From NCBI GenBank assembly GCA_944385575.1, contig CALWXT010000012.1, positions 1 to 40,067 of the forward strand: a DNA stretch of 40,067 nt, in the 5' to 3' direction. Below, piece by piece: positions 23,022 through 30,486 of this stretch (positions within the stretch are counted from its first letter, which is position 1; the number at the start of each line of letters is the position of its first letter). Source of the DNA: an uncultured Flavonifractor sp. Its GTDB lineage: Bacteria; Bacillota; Clostridia; Oscillospirales; Oscillospiraceae. Both the position numbers and the translations under genes were made by a program. The notes below the pieces were generated by a model, which worked only from the letters and a program-made list of their open reading frames with translations, searched no databases and had not been told where the DNA came from.

Positions 23022-25229
23022 ATGCAGGAGGCGGAACAGACGTACATAGAGGGCACCGTGTCGGCCGTGGTCTATCAGAACCAGGAAAACGGCTACACGG
23101 TGCTCCGTCTCGACGCGGGGGACGGCGCTTCCATCACTGTGGTGGGCTGCATGCCCGGTGTGGCCCCCGGTGAAAGCATCTCCGTTCAGGGGGGGTGGAT
23201 GCGTCACGCCTCCTACGGGAAGCAGTTCAAGGCCGAGGCGGTGGAGCGGCGGCTCCCCGCCGGTACCAAGGCCATCTTTGACTACCTGTCTTCCGGCGCG
23301 GTGCGGGGCATTGGTGCCGCTACCGCCCGGCGGATGGTGGAGGAATTCGGAGAAGACGCCCTGCGGGTGCTGGAGGAGCACCCCGAGCGGCTGACCCAGA
23401 TCAAAGGTATCACCCGCAAGCGGGCCCTGGCCATCGGGGAGAGCTTCCGGATGCAGATGGGTATGCGGCGGCTGCTGGAATTTCTGGGGGAGCATCAGGT
23501 GCCCCTCCAGCTGGCTATGCCCCTTTACCGCAAGTTCGGTGACCGCGCCCTGGAGGTGATCCGGGGGAACCCCTACCTGCTGGTGGATGAGGAGCTGGGC
23601 GTGGAGTTTGCCGACGCCGACGAGCTGGCCCTGTCCATGGGCATGGAGGGAGACGATCCCCAGCGTGTGGAGGCGGCCCTGCTGTTTGAGCTGACCCACA
23701 ATCTGGACAATGGCCACACCTTCCTGCCACGGCGGAAGCTGATCCCCGCCACCGCCCAGCTCATCGGGGTGGAGGAGGACCTGCTGGAGGATGCGCTGGA
23801 AGCCCTGCTGGAGCGGGGAGAGGTCATCCAGGAGCAGGTGGCAGGGGAAGACGCGGTATACCTCCACGACCTGTGCGAGGCGGAGCAGTACGTGGCCTGG
23901 CGTATTACCGAGATGGCCCGGGGTGAGCTGGTGGCTCCCCACGATTTGGACAGGCTCATTGACCGCATCCAAGCCGATCAGGGCATCACCTACGCTCCCC
24001 AGCAGCGCCAGGCGGTGCTGCTGGCCGCCCAGCGGCAGGTGATGCTCCTCACCGGCGGCCCTGGTACCGGTAAGACCACCTCCCTGCGGGGCGTGCTGGC
24101 CCTCTTTGAGGAGCTGGGCCTGGAGACCGCCCTGGCGGCTCCCACCGGTCGGGCAGCCAAGCGACTGGGGGAGCTGTGCGGGGCGGAGGGGTACACCATC
24201 CACCGCCTGCTGGAGACCCAGTATGACCCCCATTCCGGGCGGCTGGTCTTCGCCCATGATGAGAGCGACCCGCTGAAGGCGGATGCCGTCATCGTGGACG
24301 AGACCTCCATGGTGGATATCGTGCTCATGCGTGGCCTGCTGTCTGCCCTGCGGCCGGAGTGCCGCCTCATCCTGGTGGGAGACCCGGACCAGTTGCCCAG
24401 TGTGGGGCCGGGGAACCTGTTCTCCGACCTGATCCGCAGCGGGGTGGTGCCCATGGTGCGCCTGACTGAGATCTTCCGCCAGGCCGCCGAGAGCGCTATT
24501 GTCCGCAACGCCCACGGGGTCAACCGGGGCGAGCTGCCAGACCTGAAGGACAACAAGCACGACTTTTTCTTCCTGCGCCGCAAGGACCCGACCCGGGCAG
24601 CCGAGACCATTGTGGAGCTGATCCAGACCCGCCTGCCTAACAACATGGGCATTCCTGCCGACCAGATCCAGGTGCTGTCCCCCACCCGCAAGCGGGTGGC
24701 GGGTACCGCCAGCCTGAACCGGGCCATCCAGGAGGCGGTGAACCCGCCGGGTGCGGACAAGCCTGAGCGCCGCTTCGGGGAGTATGTCTTCCGCCAGGGC
24801 GACCGGGTCATGCAGGTGCGCAACAACTACGACGTGATGTGGAAAGATGGCCTCACCTCCGGCATGGGCATCTTTAACGGGGACATCGGCCAGATTATCC
24901 GGGTGGACGAGCGGGAAGGCACCCTGACGGTAGATTTTGAGGGCCGTCAGGTGGAGTACACCGGCGACATGCTGGTGGAGCTGGAACCGGCCTACGCCAT
25001 CACCGTCCACAAGGCCCAGGGCAGCGAGTACCGGGCAGTCATTTTGTCGGTAAGCGACGGCGTACCCATGCTGCTGACCCGTGGAGTGCTGTATACTGCA
25101 ATCACCCGGGCACGGGAGCTGCTGATTCTGGTGGGGGACGAGGAAGTGGTGGCCGCCATGACCGCCAACGACCGCCAGCAGCGGCGGTATTCCGGTCTGC
25201 GGTGGCGATTGGTGCAGATGGCGGAGTAA
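23022..25229 (+). CDS. recD2: RecD2-type ATP-dependent DNA helicase
   Basis: 735 residues, the RecD2/YrrC length. It is a 5'-3' SF1B helicase that works without RecBC and supports replication and repair. The N-terminal 300 residues hold an OB-like start (VSAVVYQNQENGYTVLRLD) and helix-hairpin-helix repeats. Helicase motifs follow: motif I LTGGPGTGKTTSLRGV, motif II IVDETSMVDIVLM, motif III LVGDPDQLPSVGPGNLF, motif IV region LTEIFRQ, and motif VI VHKAQGSEYRAV. AGAGGAGGGG precedes the ATG. Confidence 0.95.
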   Translation: MQEAEQTYIEGTVSAVVYQNQENGYTVLRLDAGDGASITVVGCMPGVAPGESISVQGGWMRHASYGKQFKAEAVERRLPAGTKAIFDYLSSGAVRGIGAATARRMVEEFGEDALRVLEEHPERLTQIKGITRKRALAIGESFRMQMGMRRLLEFLGEHQVPLQLAMPLYRKFGDRALEVIRGNPYLLVDEELGVEFADADELALSMGMEGDDPQRVEAALLFELTHNLDNGHTFLPRRKLIPATAQLIGVEEDLLEDALEALLERGEVIQEQVAGEDAVYLHDLCEAEQYVAWRITEMARGELVAPHDLDRLIDRIQADQGITYAPQQRQAVLLAAQRQVMLLTGGPGTGKTTSLRGVLALFEELGLETALAAPTGRAAKRLGELCGAEGYTIHRLLETQYDPHSGRLVFAHDESDPLKADAVIVDETSMVDIVLMRGLLSALRPECRLILVGDPDQLPSVGPGNLFSDLIRSGVVPMVRLTEIFRQAAESAIVRNAHGVNRGELPDLKDNKHDFFFLRRKDPTRAAETIVELIQTRLPNNMGIPADQIQVLSPTRKRVAGTASLNRAIQEAVNPPGADKPERRFGEYVFRQGDRVMQVRNNYDVMWKDGLTSGMGIFNGDIGQIIRVDEREGTLTVDFEGRQVEYTGDMLVELEPAYAITVHKAQGSEYRAVILSVSDGVPMLLTRGVLYTAITRARELLILVGDEEVVAAMTANDRQQRRYSGLRWRLVQMAE

Positions 25230-25570
25230 TGGATACGGAGGCGGAGCCTCCGGCGGTCCCGCTTTCTTTCCAAAGAAAGCGGGAGGAAAGAAATGGTCAG
25301 GGCGGGGGATTCCGAATTTCCCCAGCCCCGACACCCCACCCCTTGAAAACGGCCAAAGAGGGGGAACTGCGGTTCCCCCATCTTTGGAAACTCCCCCTGG
25401 GGGTTGTGCAACCTCCAACCCCGGGGGGTACATCCAATAGGGGGGCCGAAGCCCCCCTGATTGGTCGTTTTTAAGGAGGGGGTGCAGGGGGAGGGAAATC
25501 GAAATCCCTCCCTCCTGCCGGCCTTTCGCCCCTTTCCGCCGGTGGAAAGGGGCCAGCCGGAGGCAATCCA
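25230..25570. repeat. Intergenic island of tandem hairpins
   Basis: No gene is seen in 340 bases; instead there are at least seven inverted repeats. They are: CGGAGGC (25236-25242) with GCCTCCG (25246-25252); 13-base arms 25257-25269 with 25272-25284; 15-base arms 25353-25367 with 25372-25387 (one bulged A); CCCCC with GGGGG (25393-25403); GGTTG with CAACC (25402-25413); GGGGGGC (25440-25446) with GCCCCCC (25451-25457); and CCCCTTTCC (25529-25537) with GGAAAGGGG (25544-25552). Confidence 0.85.
25434..25472 (+). terminator. Terminator-like hairpin after recD2
   Basis: CCAAT plus GGGGGGC (25434-25446), CGAA loop, GCCCCCC plus ATTGG (25451-25464), then TCGTTTTT. It is the only hairpin of the island with a U tract. 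Confidence 0.65.
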
Positions 25571-25588
25571 AATATGGTGAACTTAACA

Positions 25589-25651
25589 TGCGTGCATAAG
25601 TTCAAAGTGCGTGCATAAAATCGGTAACATCACCTTGAAAGGTGGTGTTAC
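25589..25651 (+). promoter_or_regulatory. Direct repeats and RBS-sequestering hairpin before the RHH gene
   Basis: TGCGTGCATAA occurs at 25589-25599 and 25608-25618, 19 bases apart (about two helical turns), a possible tandem operator. Next comes an inverted repeat 25624-25636 with 25639-25651 (one T/G pair, 2-base loop) that covers the ribosome binding site AAGGTGGTG. Confidence 0.55.
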
Positions 25652-25652
25652 T

Positions 25653-25829
25653 ATGAAGCGAGACAAGCACCTCGGTATTCGCATGGACAGTCAGCTGCAC
25701 AAGAAGCTGGTTTACATTGCAGAATACGAGGGCCGTTCCCTGAACTGGCAAGTGATCCACCTCATTCAAGAGTGCGTGCGTGAGTTTGAGCAGGAGCACG
25801 GGCCCATCCCGGAGGAGGAGCTGTCATGA
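25653..25829 (+). CDS. Small ribbon-helix-helix (Arc-like) DNA-binding protein
   Basis: 58 residues. HLGIRMDSQLHKKLVYIAEY fits the ribbon strand and first helix of an Arc/MetJ-type fold; NWQVIHLIQECVREFEQ fits the second helix. The ATG at 25653 is chosen because AAGGTGGTG lies just before it; a GTG at 25611 in frame would put the hairpin and binding site inside the gene. It overlaps comF by four bases (ATGA), so the pair is coupled. It may bind the direct repeats in front of it. Antitoxins have this fold too, but no toxin gene is present. Confidence 0.7.
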   Translation: MKRDKHLGIRMDSQLHKKLVYIAEYEGRSLNWQVIHLIQECVREFEQEHGPIPEEELS

Positions 25830-26482
25830 GCGGGGCGGCGGCGAAACTGCTGGATTTGCTGTTCCCGCCGAAATGTGTGTTCTGCGGGAAGATCCTGCCC
25901 ACAGGGGCCGAGCATCTGTGTCCCGCCTGCCAGAAGGATCTGCCCTGGCTGGAAGGTCCGGCGGCGGAGCAGAAGGGAGAGTTTTTCTCCCTGTGCGCCT
26001 CGCCTCTGCGGTACCAGGATAAGGTGCGGGACTCCGTCCGGCGGTACAAATTCCAGGGACGCAGGGGGTACCACAAGGCCTACGGCCTGTTGGTGGCCCA
26101 GTGTGTCCACGACCATCTGGCGGGAAAATATGACCTGATCACCTGGGTGCCTCTTTCCGAGAAGCGAAAGAAGGAGCGGGGCTACGACCAGGCCTTCCTG
26201 CTGGCCAGCGCGGCGGCGCTGGAACTGAATGACGTGGCGGTGGAGACCTTGCGGAAGGGCCGGGACAACGCGGCCCAGTCCGGTCTGGAGGGGGAAGCCG
26301 AGCGCCGGGCCAACGTGCTGGGTGCCTACCAGCCGGTAGATCCGGAGCTGGTGGAGGGCAAGCGGGTCCTGATCATTGACGATGTGGTGACCACCGGTTC
26401 CACCCTGTCGGAATGTGCCCGGATGCTGCGCTCCATGGGCGCTTCCGACGTGGTTTGTGCCACCCTTGCCCGTGCCAGGTAA
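25826..26482 (+). CDS. comF: ComF family phosphoribosyltransferase-like protein
   Basis: 218 residues. The N terminus has a zinc-type motif CVFCGKILPTGAEHLCPAC; the C terminus carries the PRPP motif VLIIDDVVTTGSTLSECARML. The middle includes SEKRKKERGYDQAFLLA, a conserved ComFC block. ComFC is needed for DNA uptake in B. subtilis and homologues are widespread even in bacteria not known to be competent. Translationally coupled to the RHH gene; no other competence gene is in view. Confidence 0.9.
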   Translation: MSGAAAKLLDLLFPPKCVFCGKILPTGAEHLCPACQKDLPWLEGPAAEQKGEFFSLCASPLRYQDKVRDSVRRYKFQGRRGYHKAYGLLVAQCVHDHLAGKYDLITWVPLSEKRKKERGYDQAFLLASAAALELNDVAVETLRKGRDNAAQSGLEGEAERRANVLGAYQPVDPELVEGKRVLIIDDVVTTGSTLSECARMLRSMGASDVVCATLARAR

Positions 26483-26513
26483 AAAAGTTCCCGAAAATTC
26501 AGGGAAAATGACG

Positions 26514-26542
26514 TTGAAAAGGAAACCGTATTTCAGTATAAT
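26514..26542 (+). promoter_or_regulatory. mreB promoter
   Basis: TTGAAA (26514-26519), 17-base spacer, TATAAT (26537-26542). A start of transcription near 26549 would fall on or just after the AGGAGA serving the first ATG. Confidence 0.8.
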
Positions 26543-26556
26543 ATAGGAGATTATCT

Positions 26557-27633
26557 ATGAAATTTTGGGATAAACTAAAAATAAAGTTATCAAGACTTAG
26601 AGGTGCTGGTATGTTCAGTAAGGATATCGGTATCGACCTGGGTACGGCTTCGATCCTGGTCTACGTAAAAGGCAAAGGCGTGGTGCTGCGGGAGCCTTCC
26701 GTGGTGGCCATTGACAAGAATACAGGTAAACTCCTTAAGGTGGGTACCGAGGCGCAGCAGATGCTGGGCCGTACCCCCGGCAACATTGTTGCCATCCGTC
26801 CTCTGCGTGAGGGCGTCATCTCCGACTACGACATGACCGAGCGTATGCTGAAGGAGTTCATCCGCAAGGTGACCTCCTTCCGGCTGTTCAAGCCCCGCAT
26901 CGTCATCTGCGTCCCCTCCGGTATCACCGAGGTGGAGGAGCGTGCCGTCATCGACGCCGGCATCCAGGCCGGTGCCCGCCGGGTGTACCTCATTGAGGAG
27001 CCGGTGGCCGCCGCTATCGGCGCGGGCATCGACATTGCCAAGCCCGACGGCCACATGATCGTGGACATCGGCGGCGGCACCACCGATATCGCCGTCATCT
27101 CCCTGTCCGGCATCGTGGAGTCCACCTCCATCAAGATTGCCGGCGACCAGTTTGACGAGGCTATTGTGAAGTACATCCGCCGCAAGCACAACGTGCTCAT
27201 CGGTGAGCGTACCGCCGAGGAGCTGAAGATGCAGATCGGCTGCGTGTTCCCCCGTCCCGAGGAGCAGACGGTGGAGATCAAGGGCCGCTGCCTGATGACC
27301 GGCCTGCCCCGCGTGTTCTCCGTGTCCTCCAGCGAGATGATCGAGGCCTTTGAGGAGGTCTCCACCCGCATTCTGGAGGCCATCCACGGTGTGCTGGAGC
27401 GCACGCCCCCTGAGCTGGTGGCCGACATTTCCACCAACGGCATCTGCATGACCGGCGGCGGCTCCCTGGTCTGGGGCTTTGACAAGCTGATTGAATCCCA
27501 CACCGGCATCGAGACCCACGTGGCCGACGACGCTATCTCCTGTGTTGCCTACGGTACCGGCAAGAGCCTGGACGACGTGGACAGCATGCAGGACGGCACC
27601 ATCAACCTGTCCCGGCGCAAGCAAATGAACTGA
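26557..27633 (+). CDS. mreB: Rod-shape-determining actin homologue MreB/Mbl
   Basis: 358 residues from the first ATG. Actin-fold motifs are phosphate-1 DIGIDLGTASILVYV, VVAIDKNTGKLL, IRPLREGVISDYDMTE, phosphate-2 MIVDIGGGTTDIAVISL and adenosine motif MTGGGSLVWGF. It forms membrane filaments that guide side-wall synthesis. Two starts are possible: ATG 26557 (AGGAGA six bases upstream) adds MKFWDKLKIKLSRLRGAG, a basic amphipathic stretch like the membrane helix of E. coli MreB; ATG 26611 (AGAGGTG five bases upstream) gives the usual MFSKDIGIDLGT start of 340 residues. No mreCD genes follow; a terminator does, so it may be an Mbl-like lone copy. Confidence 0.93.
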   Translation: MKFWDKLKIKLSRLRGAGMFSKDIGIDLGTASILVYVKGKGVVLREPSVVAIDKNTGKLLKVGTEAQQMLGRTPGNIVAIRPLREGVISDYDMTERMLKEFIRKVTSFRLFKPRIVICVPSGITEVEERAVIDAGIQAGARRVYLIEEPVAAAIGAGIDIAKPDGHMIVDIGGGTTDIAVISLSGIVESTSIKIAGDQFDEAIVKYIRRKHNVLIGERTAEELKMQIGCVFPRPEEQTVEIKGRCLMTGLPRVFSVSSSEMIEAFEEVSTRILEAIHGVLERTPPELVADISTNGICMTGGGSLVWGFDKLIESHTGIETHVADDAISCVAYGTGKSLDDVDSMQDGTINLSRRKQMN

Positions 27634-27639
27634 ATGACC

Positions 27640-27670
27640 AAAGTCCCCGGCATCTGCCGGGGACTTTTTT
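27640..27670 (+). terminator. Terminator after mreB
   Basis: AAAGTCCCCGGC (27640-27651), ATCT loop, GCCGGGGACTTT (27656-27667), T run. Confidence 0.93.
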
Positions 27671-27683
27671 TATCCGCAGATGG

Positions 27684-27712
27684 TTGAAACAAACCGCCGG
27701 GTACGGTATACT
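27684..27712 (+). promoter_or_regulatory. Promoter of the transketolase operon
   Basis: TTGAAA (27684-27689), 17-base spacer, TATACT (27707-27712). Confidence 0.8.
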
Positions 27713-27763
27713 GGTCATGACAAAAAGCCACAGGGCTGATTTAGAAATGGAAAGGTGAATCAG

Positions 27764-28675
27764 ATGGAACAGTCTAAGGTCCAGACCATGGCCGTCACAG
27801 CGGCCCGGGCGCGGCTGCTGGCTATGGATATGGTGCACGCCGCGGCCTCCGGGCACATCGGCGGCTCCCTGTCCTCCATGGACATTCTTACCACGCTGTA
27901 TTTCCACGTCATGCGGGTGGACCCCGCCAACCCCGGTGATCCGGATCGGGACCGCTTTGTGCTCTCCAAGGGCCACTGCACCCCCGCCCTCTACCCCACG
28001 CTGGCCCTGCGGGGCTTTTTCCCTGTCACTGACCTGACCATGTTCCGCCGCATTGACGGCGACATGTCCGGCCATGCGGAAATGCGCCACGTGAAAGGCG
28101 TTGATATGTCCACCGGCTCTCTGGGCCAGGGTATCTCCGCCGCTGTGGGCATGGCTCTGGCAGGCAAGGCCGATCAGAAGGACTACCGTGTATATGCCCT
28201 GCTGGGCGACGGTGAGATCGAGGAGGGCCAGGTGTGGGAGGCCGCTATGGCTGCCGCCAAGTACCACCTGGACAACCTGTGCGCCATCGTGGACGTCAAC
28301 GGCCTGCAGATCGACGGTGCCACCGCCGACGTGATGCCCTCCGAGCCCCTGGACAAGAAGTTCGAGGCCTTCAACTGGAACGTGATCCATGTGGACGGCC
28401 ACGACTTTGCCGCCCTGGCTGCCGCCTTTGAGGCTGCCGCCGCCTGCAAGGACAAGCCCACCGTGCTCCTGGCCAAGACCGTCAAGGGCAAGGGCGTCTC
28501 CTTCATGGAGAACAACTACGGCTGGCACGGCAAGGCCCCCAATGACGAGCAGTACGCCCAGGCCCACGGAGAGCTGCTCCAGGGTCTGATGGAGCGCATG
28601 GAGCAGGCCGGCCTGCCGGTATCTGAGCAGACCGCCACCACCTACGGCGTGCTCAGCAAGAAAGAGGAGGTGTGA
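27764..28675 (+). CDS. Transketolase, N-terminal subunit
   Basis: 303 residues carrying the thiamine diphosphate/metal-binding half: SGHIGGSLSSMDIL, LSKGHCTPALYP, STGSLGQGISAAVGMAL, and LLGDGEIEEGQVWEAAMAAA followed by the Asn of DVNGLQIDG (the GDG...N metal motif). Split transketolases are common in Clostridia and archaea. It works with the next gene in the non-oxidative pentose phosphate pathway. ATG 27764 has AAAGGTG six bases upstream; GTG 27755 lies within that site. Confidence 0.93.
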   Translation: MEQSKVQTMAVTAARARLLAMDMVHAAASGHIGGSLSSMDILTTLYFHVMRVDPANPGDPDRDRFVLSKGHCTPALYPTLALRGFFPVTDLTMFRRIDGDMSGHAEMRHVKGVDMSTGSLGQGISAAVGMALAGKADQKDYRVYALLGDGEIEEGQVWEAAMAAAKYHLDNLCAIVDVNGLQIDGATADVMPSEPLDKKFEAFNWNVIHVDGHDFAALAAAFEAAAACKDKPTVLLAKTVKGKGVSFMENNYGWHGKAPNDEQYAQAHGELLQGLMERMEQAGLPVSEQTATTYGVLSKKEEV

Positions 28676-28678
28676 GCC

Positions 28679-29626
28679 ATGAGTGAGAAGATCGCTACCC
28701 GTGCCGCGTACGGCAAGGCCCTGGCGGAGCTGGCCGACCAGTACCCTGATCTGGTGGTGCTGGACGCCGACCTGTCCGGTTCCACCCAGAGCCAGTTCTT
28801 TGCCAAGGCTCACCCCGAGCGCTTTTACAACATGGGCATTGCCGAGGCCAATATGACCGGCGTGGCCGCCGGCCTGGCTACCTGCGGCAAGAAGCCCTTT
28901 ACCAACACGTTTGCCATGTTCGCCACCGGCCGCGCCTATGAGCAGGTGCGCAACTCCATTGCCTACCCCCGCCTGAATGTGAAGGTGGTGGGCTCTCACG
29001 GCGGCCTGTCCGTGGGCGAGGACGGCGCCACCCATCAGTGTATCGAGGACTATGCCCTCATGCGGGCCATTCCCAATATGATGGTGGTCTCTCCCTGCGA
29101 CGGCCCCGAGATGCGTCTGGCCGTGAAGGCCCTGCTGGATTATGACGGCCCCGCCTACATGCGTCTGGGCCGCCTGGCGGTGGACAGCATCACCGACGAG
29201 ATCCCCGGCTATACCTTCCAGCTGGGCAAGGGCGCTGTCCTGCGGGACGGCACCGATGTGACGGTGATCGCCACCGGCATGATGGTGCAGATGGCCTACG
29301 AGGCCGCCAAGACCCTGGAGGGGGAGGGCATCTCTGTCCGGGTCATCGACATGCATACCATCAAGCCCCTGGACCATGAGCTGGTGCTCAAGGCCGCGCT
29401 GGAGACCCGCTGCATCGTCACCAGCGAGGAGCACACCGTCATCGGCGGACTGGGCTCCGCTGTGGCGGAATTCCTGTCCGAGCATTGCCCGGTGCCCGTG
29501 GTGCGCCACGGCGTCAATGACGAGTTCGGCCGTTCCGGCGAGGCCAAGGCGGTGCTCAAGGCTTACGGCCTCACCCCCGAGGGCATTGCCGACAAGGTGC
29601 GCCAGGCCCTGAAGCTGAAGAAATGA
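28679..29626 (+). CDS. Transketolase, C-terminal subunit
   Basis: 315 residues with the pyrimidine-binding and C-terminal domains: VVLDADLSGSTQSQFFAKAHPERFYNMGIAEANM includes the catalytic Glu of GIAEANM; SHGGLSVGEDGATHQ and IDMHTIKPLD follow. It starts three bases after the first subunit, with AGAGGAGGTGTG upstream, and its end overlaps the HAD gene by ATGA. Confidence 0.93.
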   Translation: MSEKIATRAAYGKALAELADQYPDLVVLDADLSGSTQSQFFAKAHPERFYNMGIAEANMTGVAAGLATCGKKPFTNTFAMFATGRAYEQVRNSIAYPRLNVKVVGSHGGLSVGEDGATHQCIEDYALMRAIPNMMVVSPCDGPEMRLAVKALLDYDGPAYMRLGRLAVDSITDEIPGYTFQLGKGAVLRDGTDVTVIATGMMVQMAYEAAKTLEGEGISVRVIDMHTIKPLDHELVLKAALETRCIVTSEEHTVIGGLGSAVAEFLSEHCPVPVVRHGVNDEFGRSGEAKAVLKAYGLTPEGIADKVRQALKLKK

Positions 29627-30450
29627 ACGATATCCGTCTGATCTGCCTGGATATGGACGGCACCCTGTTGGATGATGACCACGCCACTGTGCCACAGCGC
29701 AATGTTTCCGCCCTTCGGGCGGCAGCGGAGCGGGGGGCGGCTACCGTCATCTCCAGCGGTCGTGCGTGGGATCTGCTGCAGGAGGTGGATGTCCAACTGG
29801 GAGTTACCAAATACGCTGTGCTCTCCAATGGCGCGGCGGTGCTGGATGTGACCTCTGGGGAGTGGATCTACCGCAGCTGTCTGCCAGACCAGGCCAGGGT
29901 CCCCCTGATTGACCTGCTGCTGGAGTGGGGACTACCCTTTGAGGTATACTGCCAGGGGAAGAACTATATCCAGCTGGACCGGAAGGAGCAGGTGCTCTCC
30001 TGCGCCTTTACTCCCCAGTTTCAGCGCATCCTGGCCAATTACTCCCAGTTTCCGGCTAATATGAATGATGCTCTGCCGGCGGGGACAGTGGAGAAGATCC
30101 ACGTCTTCTATGTGCCCCCTGAGCGGCACCAGGAGCTGGTGGAGCGGGCTTTGGGCTGGGGGCCGCTGTCGGTCACCACGTCTTTCCAGGACAATATGGA
30201 ATTTACCGCACCCGGTGTGAACAAAGGCACCGCGGTGCAGGCCCTGTGCGCCCGATTGGGTCTGGGGCCGGAACAGGTGATGGCCTTCGGAGACGCGGGC
30301 AACGACCTGGAGCTGCTCCGCTGGGCCAAGTGGTCCTTCGCTATGGCCAACGCCACGGAGGATGCCAAGCAGGCCGCCCGTTACGTTACCGGCTCCAACC
30401 ATGAGGCCGGTGTGGGTATGGCGGTAGAGCGGTATCTGCTGAACGGTTAA
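29623..30450 (+). CDS. Cof-type HAD-superfamily phosphatase
   Basis: 275 residues of the HAD IIB class. Motif I is LICLDMDGTLLDDD with the nucleophile Asp, motif II VISSGRAW, the cap lies in the middle, a Lys occurs in VNKGTAVQAL, and motif IV is MAFGDAGNDLELL. Typical substrates are sugar phosphates or flavin/pyridoxal phosphates. The four-base overlap with the transketolase subunit suggests a link to pentose phosphate metabolism; substrate unknown. Confidence 0.88.
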   Translation: MNDIRLICLDMDGTLLDDDHATVPQRNVSALRAAAERGAATVISSGRAWDLLQEVDVQLGVTKYAVLSNGAAVLDVTSGEWIYRSCLPDQARVPLIDLLLEWGLPFEVYCQGKNYIQLDRKEQVLSCAFTPQFQRILANYSQFPANMNDALPAGTVEKIHVFYVPPERHQELVERALGWGPLSVTTSFQDNMEFTAPGVNKGTAVQALCARLGLGPEQVMAFGDAGNDLELLRWAKWSFAMANATEDAKQAARYVTGSNHEAGVGMAVERYLLNG

Positions 30451-30456
30451 AAAAGG

Positions 30457-30486
30457 AAGCGGCGCATGAACTTCATGCGCCGCTTT
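30457..30486. terminator. Terminator between convergent HAD and MATE genes
   Basis: AAGCGGCGCATGAA (30457-30470) and TTCATGCGCCGCTT (30472-30485), 14-base arms. The A run (30449-30454) gives a better U tract for the minus strand; the MATE stop codon is inside the right arm. Confidence 0.8.

Noticed and set aside
25230-25570. CRISPR array
   Set aside because: The repeats are different inverted repeats, not one direct repeat with spacers.
22989-25589. Long minus-strand frame opposite recD2 and the hairpin island
   Set aside because: Shadow of recD2; low-complexity translation, no start signal.
25653-25829. Antitoxin of a toxin-antitoxin pair
   Set aside because: The fold fits, but the coupled downstream gene is comF and no toxin-like gene is adjacent.
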